From assembly GCF_051622035.1 (NCBI RefSeq), contig NC_135362.1, positions 20,607,001-20,671,000 on the forward strand: a DNA stretch of 64,000 nt, read 5' to 3'. Position 1 is the stretch's first letter, and each line of letters begins with the position of its first letter. Source of the stretch: Arctopsyche grandis. Its lineage: Eukaryota; Arthropoda; Insecta; Trichoptera; Hydropsychidae. Of this stretch, positions 61,926 through 64,000 are shown piece after piece. The notes beneath the pieces are model-generated. The model saw only the letters and a program-made list of their open reading frames with translations, ran no database searches and was not told the DNA's origin. Position numbers and translations under genes: made by a program.

Positions 61926-64000
61926 AAAAATATATTTCTTGCCGTTATTTCATCGTTTTCAGTGTCTTTTGTAAACATCGTGTCGCGATGAAAAATAGTT
62001 TCGTTGTATTGGGACGATTTTGAAGTCTCGCGAATGGTTCAAAGTGCTCGAATTTTATTTATTTTTTTAATTTAAAGAATCAAAACAAAATTGATACAAT
62101 ATAGGCACGAATCGATGGCATAAACTACGAGCGTGCGGACGTAAATTTGTCATGTCACACCGCCCCGTGGGTGTTAACCGAGAGAACCGGTTCCTCGTGC
62201 CGCGTTTATTATTATAATTAATGTGCGGCGCATACGCGCGTATTATATGCACTATTATGTTTGTCAACCATATCTCGAAATAAATAAATTAAATTAAAAA
62301 TAAGAAATAGCGGCGAGCTGTCGTGAACGTGTTAAGTTCACGGCGAACTGGCTCCGAGCTCTTATCGACGGTACGACACGTGTCCCTCCCCCCTCCCCCC
62401 CCCCCAGCAGAACGCCAGAGAGATTGCACAAGCGTTTCTCAGTCACTGAAATTCAATATCTTCTTCACTGAAAGAATATAAATCAGTATCGTAAATCATC
62501 GCCTTTTAAAATGTTTTGAAATCGAAGAAGATTTTCGGAAAATTTAAAGCCGAAGCTCTCAATGCGTGTAGGCGGAACACTGCCAAGACTTTGCATCTGG
62601 TTAATCCCTTCATTACTCATAAAAAAAACCTAGCATTCATTTTCAGAAATATAAATTAAATGCTTGCGAATGATTGAAGAGTATTTTGAATAGAGGACGT
62701 CGGCTAATGTTTATGGAAATTAACTTTCTCAGAATGATACATGTATGTATGTATTTACAGCATCGAAGTTGCATTTACATATTTGCTTTGACGTTATCAA
62801 GATGTATTCATCGTATCAAAATACAAATAAAAAACCAAATCTTATGAAAATCTTCTAATTAATGATCAGTTTAAATTATTATACGCAAATTACAATTTTT
62901 AATATTTTAAATCAATAAACTACTCAAAGTGTTTGTTTCTACGCATTTAATCGTTAACGGTACTATATTTAATATGTTATTAAAAAAATCGACCTAAATA
63001 ATAATATCAAAAAAACGACAATAATAACGGTGAATTTAACCTTCTTTTATTGCACATAATGATTTCCTCTTAAATTGTAGAGTAATATTTAATCAAAATA
63101 ACAATTGGCTTGTTTAATTGTCGTTATGGTCGAATGATACTGTCTGTATAAAACTACTCGTGCGATTAACGACTAAGAACTAATCTTATTCAGCTACCCT
63201 TTTTTTCGATTTTCTTAGTAAGTACATACATATGTATAGAATCTACATAATATATGTATATTGCATTATTTATAGAATCAAGAAAATATGACTACAAAAC
63301 ATATAGAAAAGTGTGAACGGAATACATATACATACATAAATATGGTATAACCTACATAGTTGCGCAAACATTTAACAGAGGTTCCATTTAAAGAATTAAA
63401 CTTTACGTGACGAACGTGGTATAATTACCATCGTACGTAAGCTGGAGAACTGAAACGTATCAAATATCCGAGAGCATACATACGCAAGTGCGTAAGATAC
63501 GAAACGAATGCATTTATAAATGCGTTCTTTGAACGCTCGGTCGGTGTAATTAACTACTACATATCTCTAGCGGCAAATCCTGGTAATTATTTCAATTAAG
63601 ATTCAAGCTGCGCATTGTCCAGATTCATATGAAAGCTTGCACGAGTAAATATTTTCGTGAAATCATAAGTGTACGTGCGCACGTGTTTGTGTATGGATTC
63701 AACTTATCCCCGAGAGGGTTCAAATGTAAATTTTTATGTTCGCGATGGGGGAGTGTGGTGGTAAAGTTTCGCCTTTTACGTAAATCGCGCGATATTACTT
63801 CAAAAGTGTGTTACAGGTAAACAAGAGGAAGTGCGCTGAAAATATGAAATCATTTGAATACATCCGATAACCATTTGAAATTTAAATTTTTCGCGCTCTC
63901 TCGCGAAAATTTCGCTACATCCGTACCGAAACTTAAAAAGTAAAAATACCGCTCGCTCGTGGGCAAACACGGAAAACCCCCGAACTATTACTGGTGCTTG
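61926..64000. other. Unassigned intergenic DNA
   Basis: Mixed composition with a C-rich tract at 62383-62405 and GC-moderate parts at 62100-62600 and 63400-64000. No gene is recognised. GCATTTATAAATGC at 63509-63522 is a palindrome containing a TATA-like core. Confidence 0.35.

Overview
The window is non-viral eukaryotic DNA, almost certainly from an insect. It is AT-rich, full of short ATGT/ATAC-type microsatellites and of transposable elements typical of insect genomes, and it holds one clearly recognisable host gene segment. The order cannot be fixed from the sequence alone. Most possible reading frames are short and chance-like. The only confident host coding exon is the HMG-box exon of a SoxC-group transcription factor, on the minus strand at 49097-49849. 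Its 3' splice acceptor is visible at 49850-49851. The upstream exon(s) were not found and probably lie beyond position 64000. Downstream of the stop codon, about 6 kb of very AT-rich DNA with almost no recognisable transposons (about 43430-49096) may hold a long 3' UTR.

Layout. 1-2877: a moderately GC-rich start, two tRNA-derived SINE-like pieces (minus) and two dispersed repeats. 2886-5456: a complete but frameshifted hAT DNA transposon with an 8-bp target duplication. 5465-8590: unassigned, with a GC-rich block at 7530-8190. 8595-9832: an RTE retrotransposon 3' end interrupted by another element. 11670-14625: two Jockey/CR1-like non-LTR elements in divergent orientation; one has a long RT reading frame. 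14885-18787: a transposon nest made of a MITE, an RTE endonuclease ORF, a Helitron-like piece with GC-rich 15-bp repeats and an RTE reverse-transcriptase fragment, separated by long (AT)n arrays. 19560-38120: dispersed SINE, MITE and Helitron-like copies between GC-richer islands that could be regulatory. 38525-42345: more RTE 3' ends, two GC islands and a truncated Jockey-like 3' end. 43222-49849: an (AT)n array, the SoxC downstream region and the SoxC exon. 49850-64000: SoxC intron or upstream DNA with RTE, MITE and SINE pieces, GC islands and one promoter-like CRE/TATA/Inr cluster at 54634-54720.

The repeats form a small set of families: RTE 3' ends ending in ATGATG repeats; Jockey-like elements with a conserved terminal hairpin; a tRNA-derived SINE in four copies; a Helitron-like family in five; a MITE with TATGAGCC ends; and a MITE group ending in GTYACAGT that carries palindromic ACTAGT subrepeats. 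The GC islands between them, around a developmental regulator, are the best candidates for host cis-regulatory DNA, but this is inference from composition and context. No convincing new multi-gene system was found. The most unusual items are the paired CRE/TATA blocks, a 97-bp inverted-repeat element with a GC-rich hairpin in the SoxC downstream region, and the palindromic-array MITEs.
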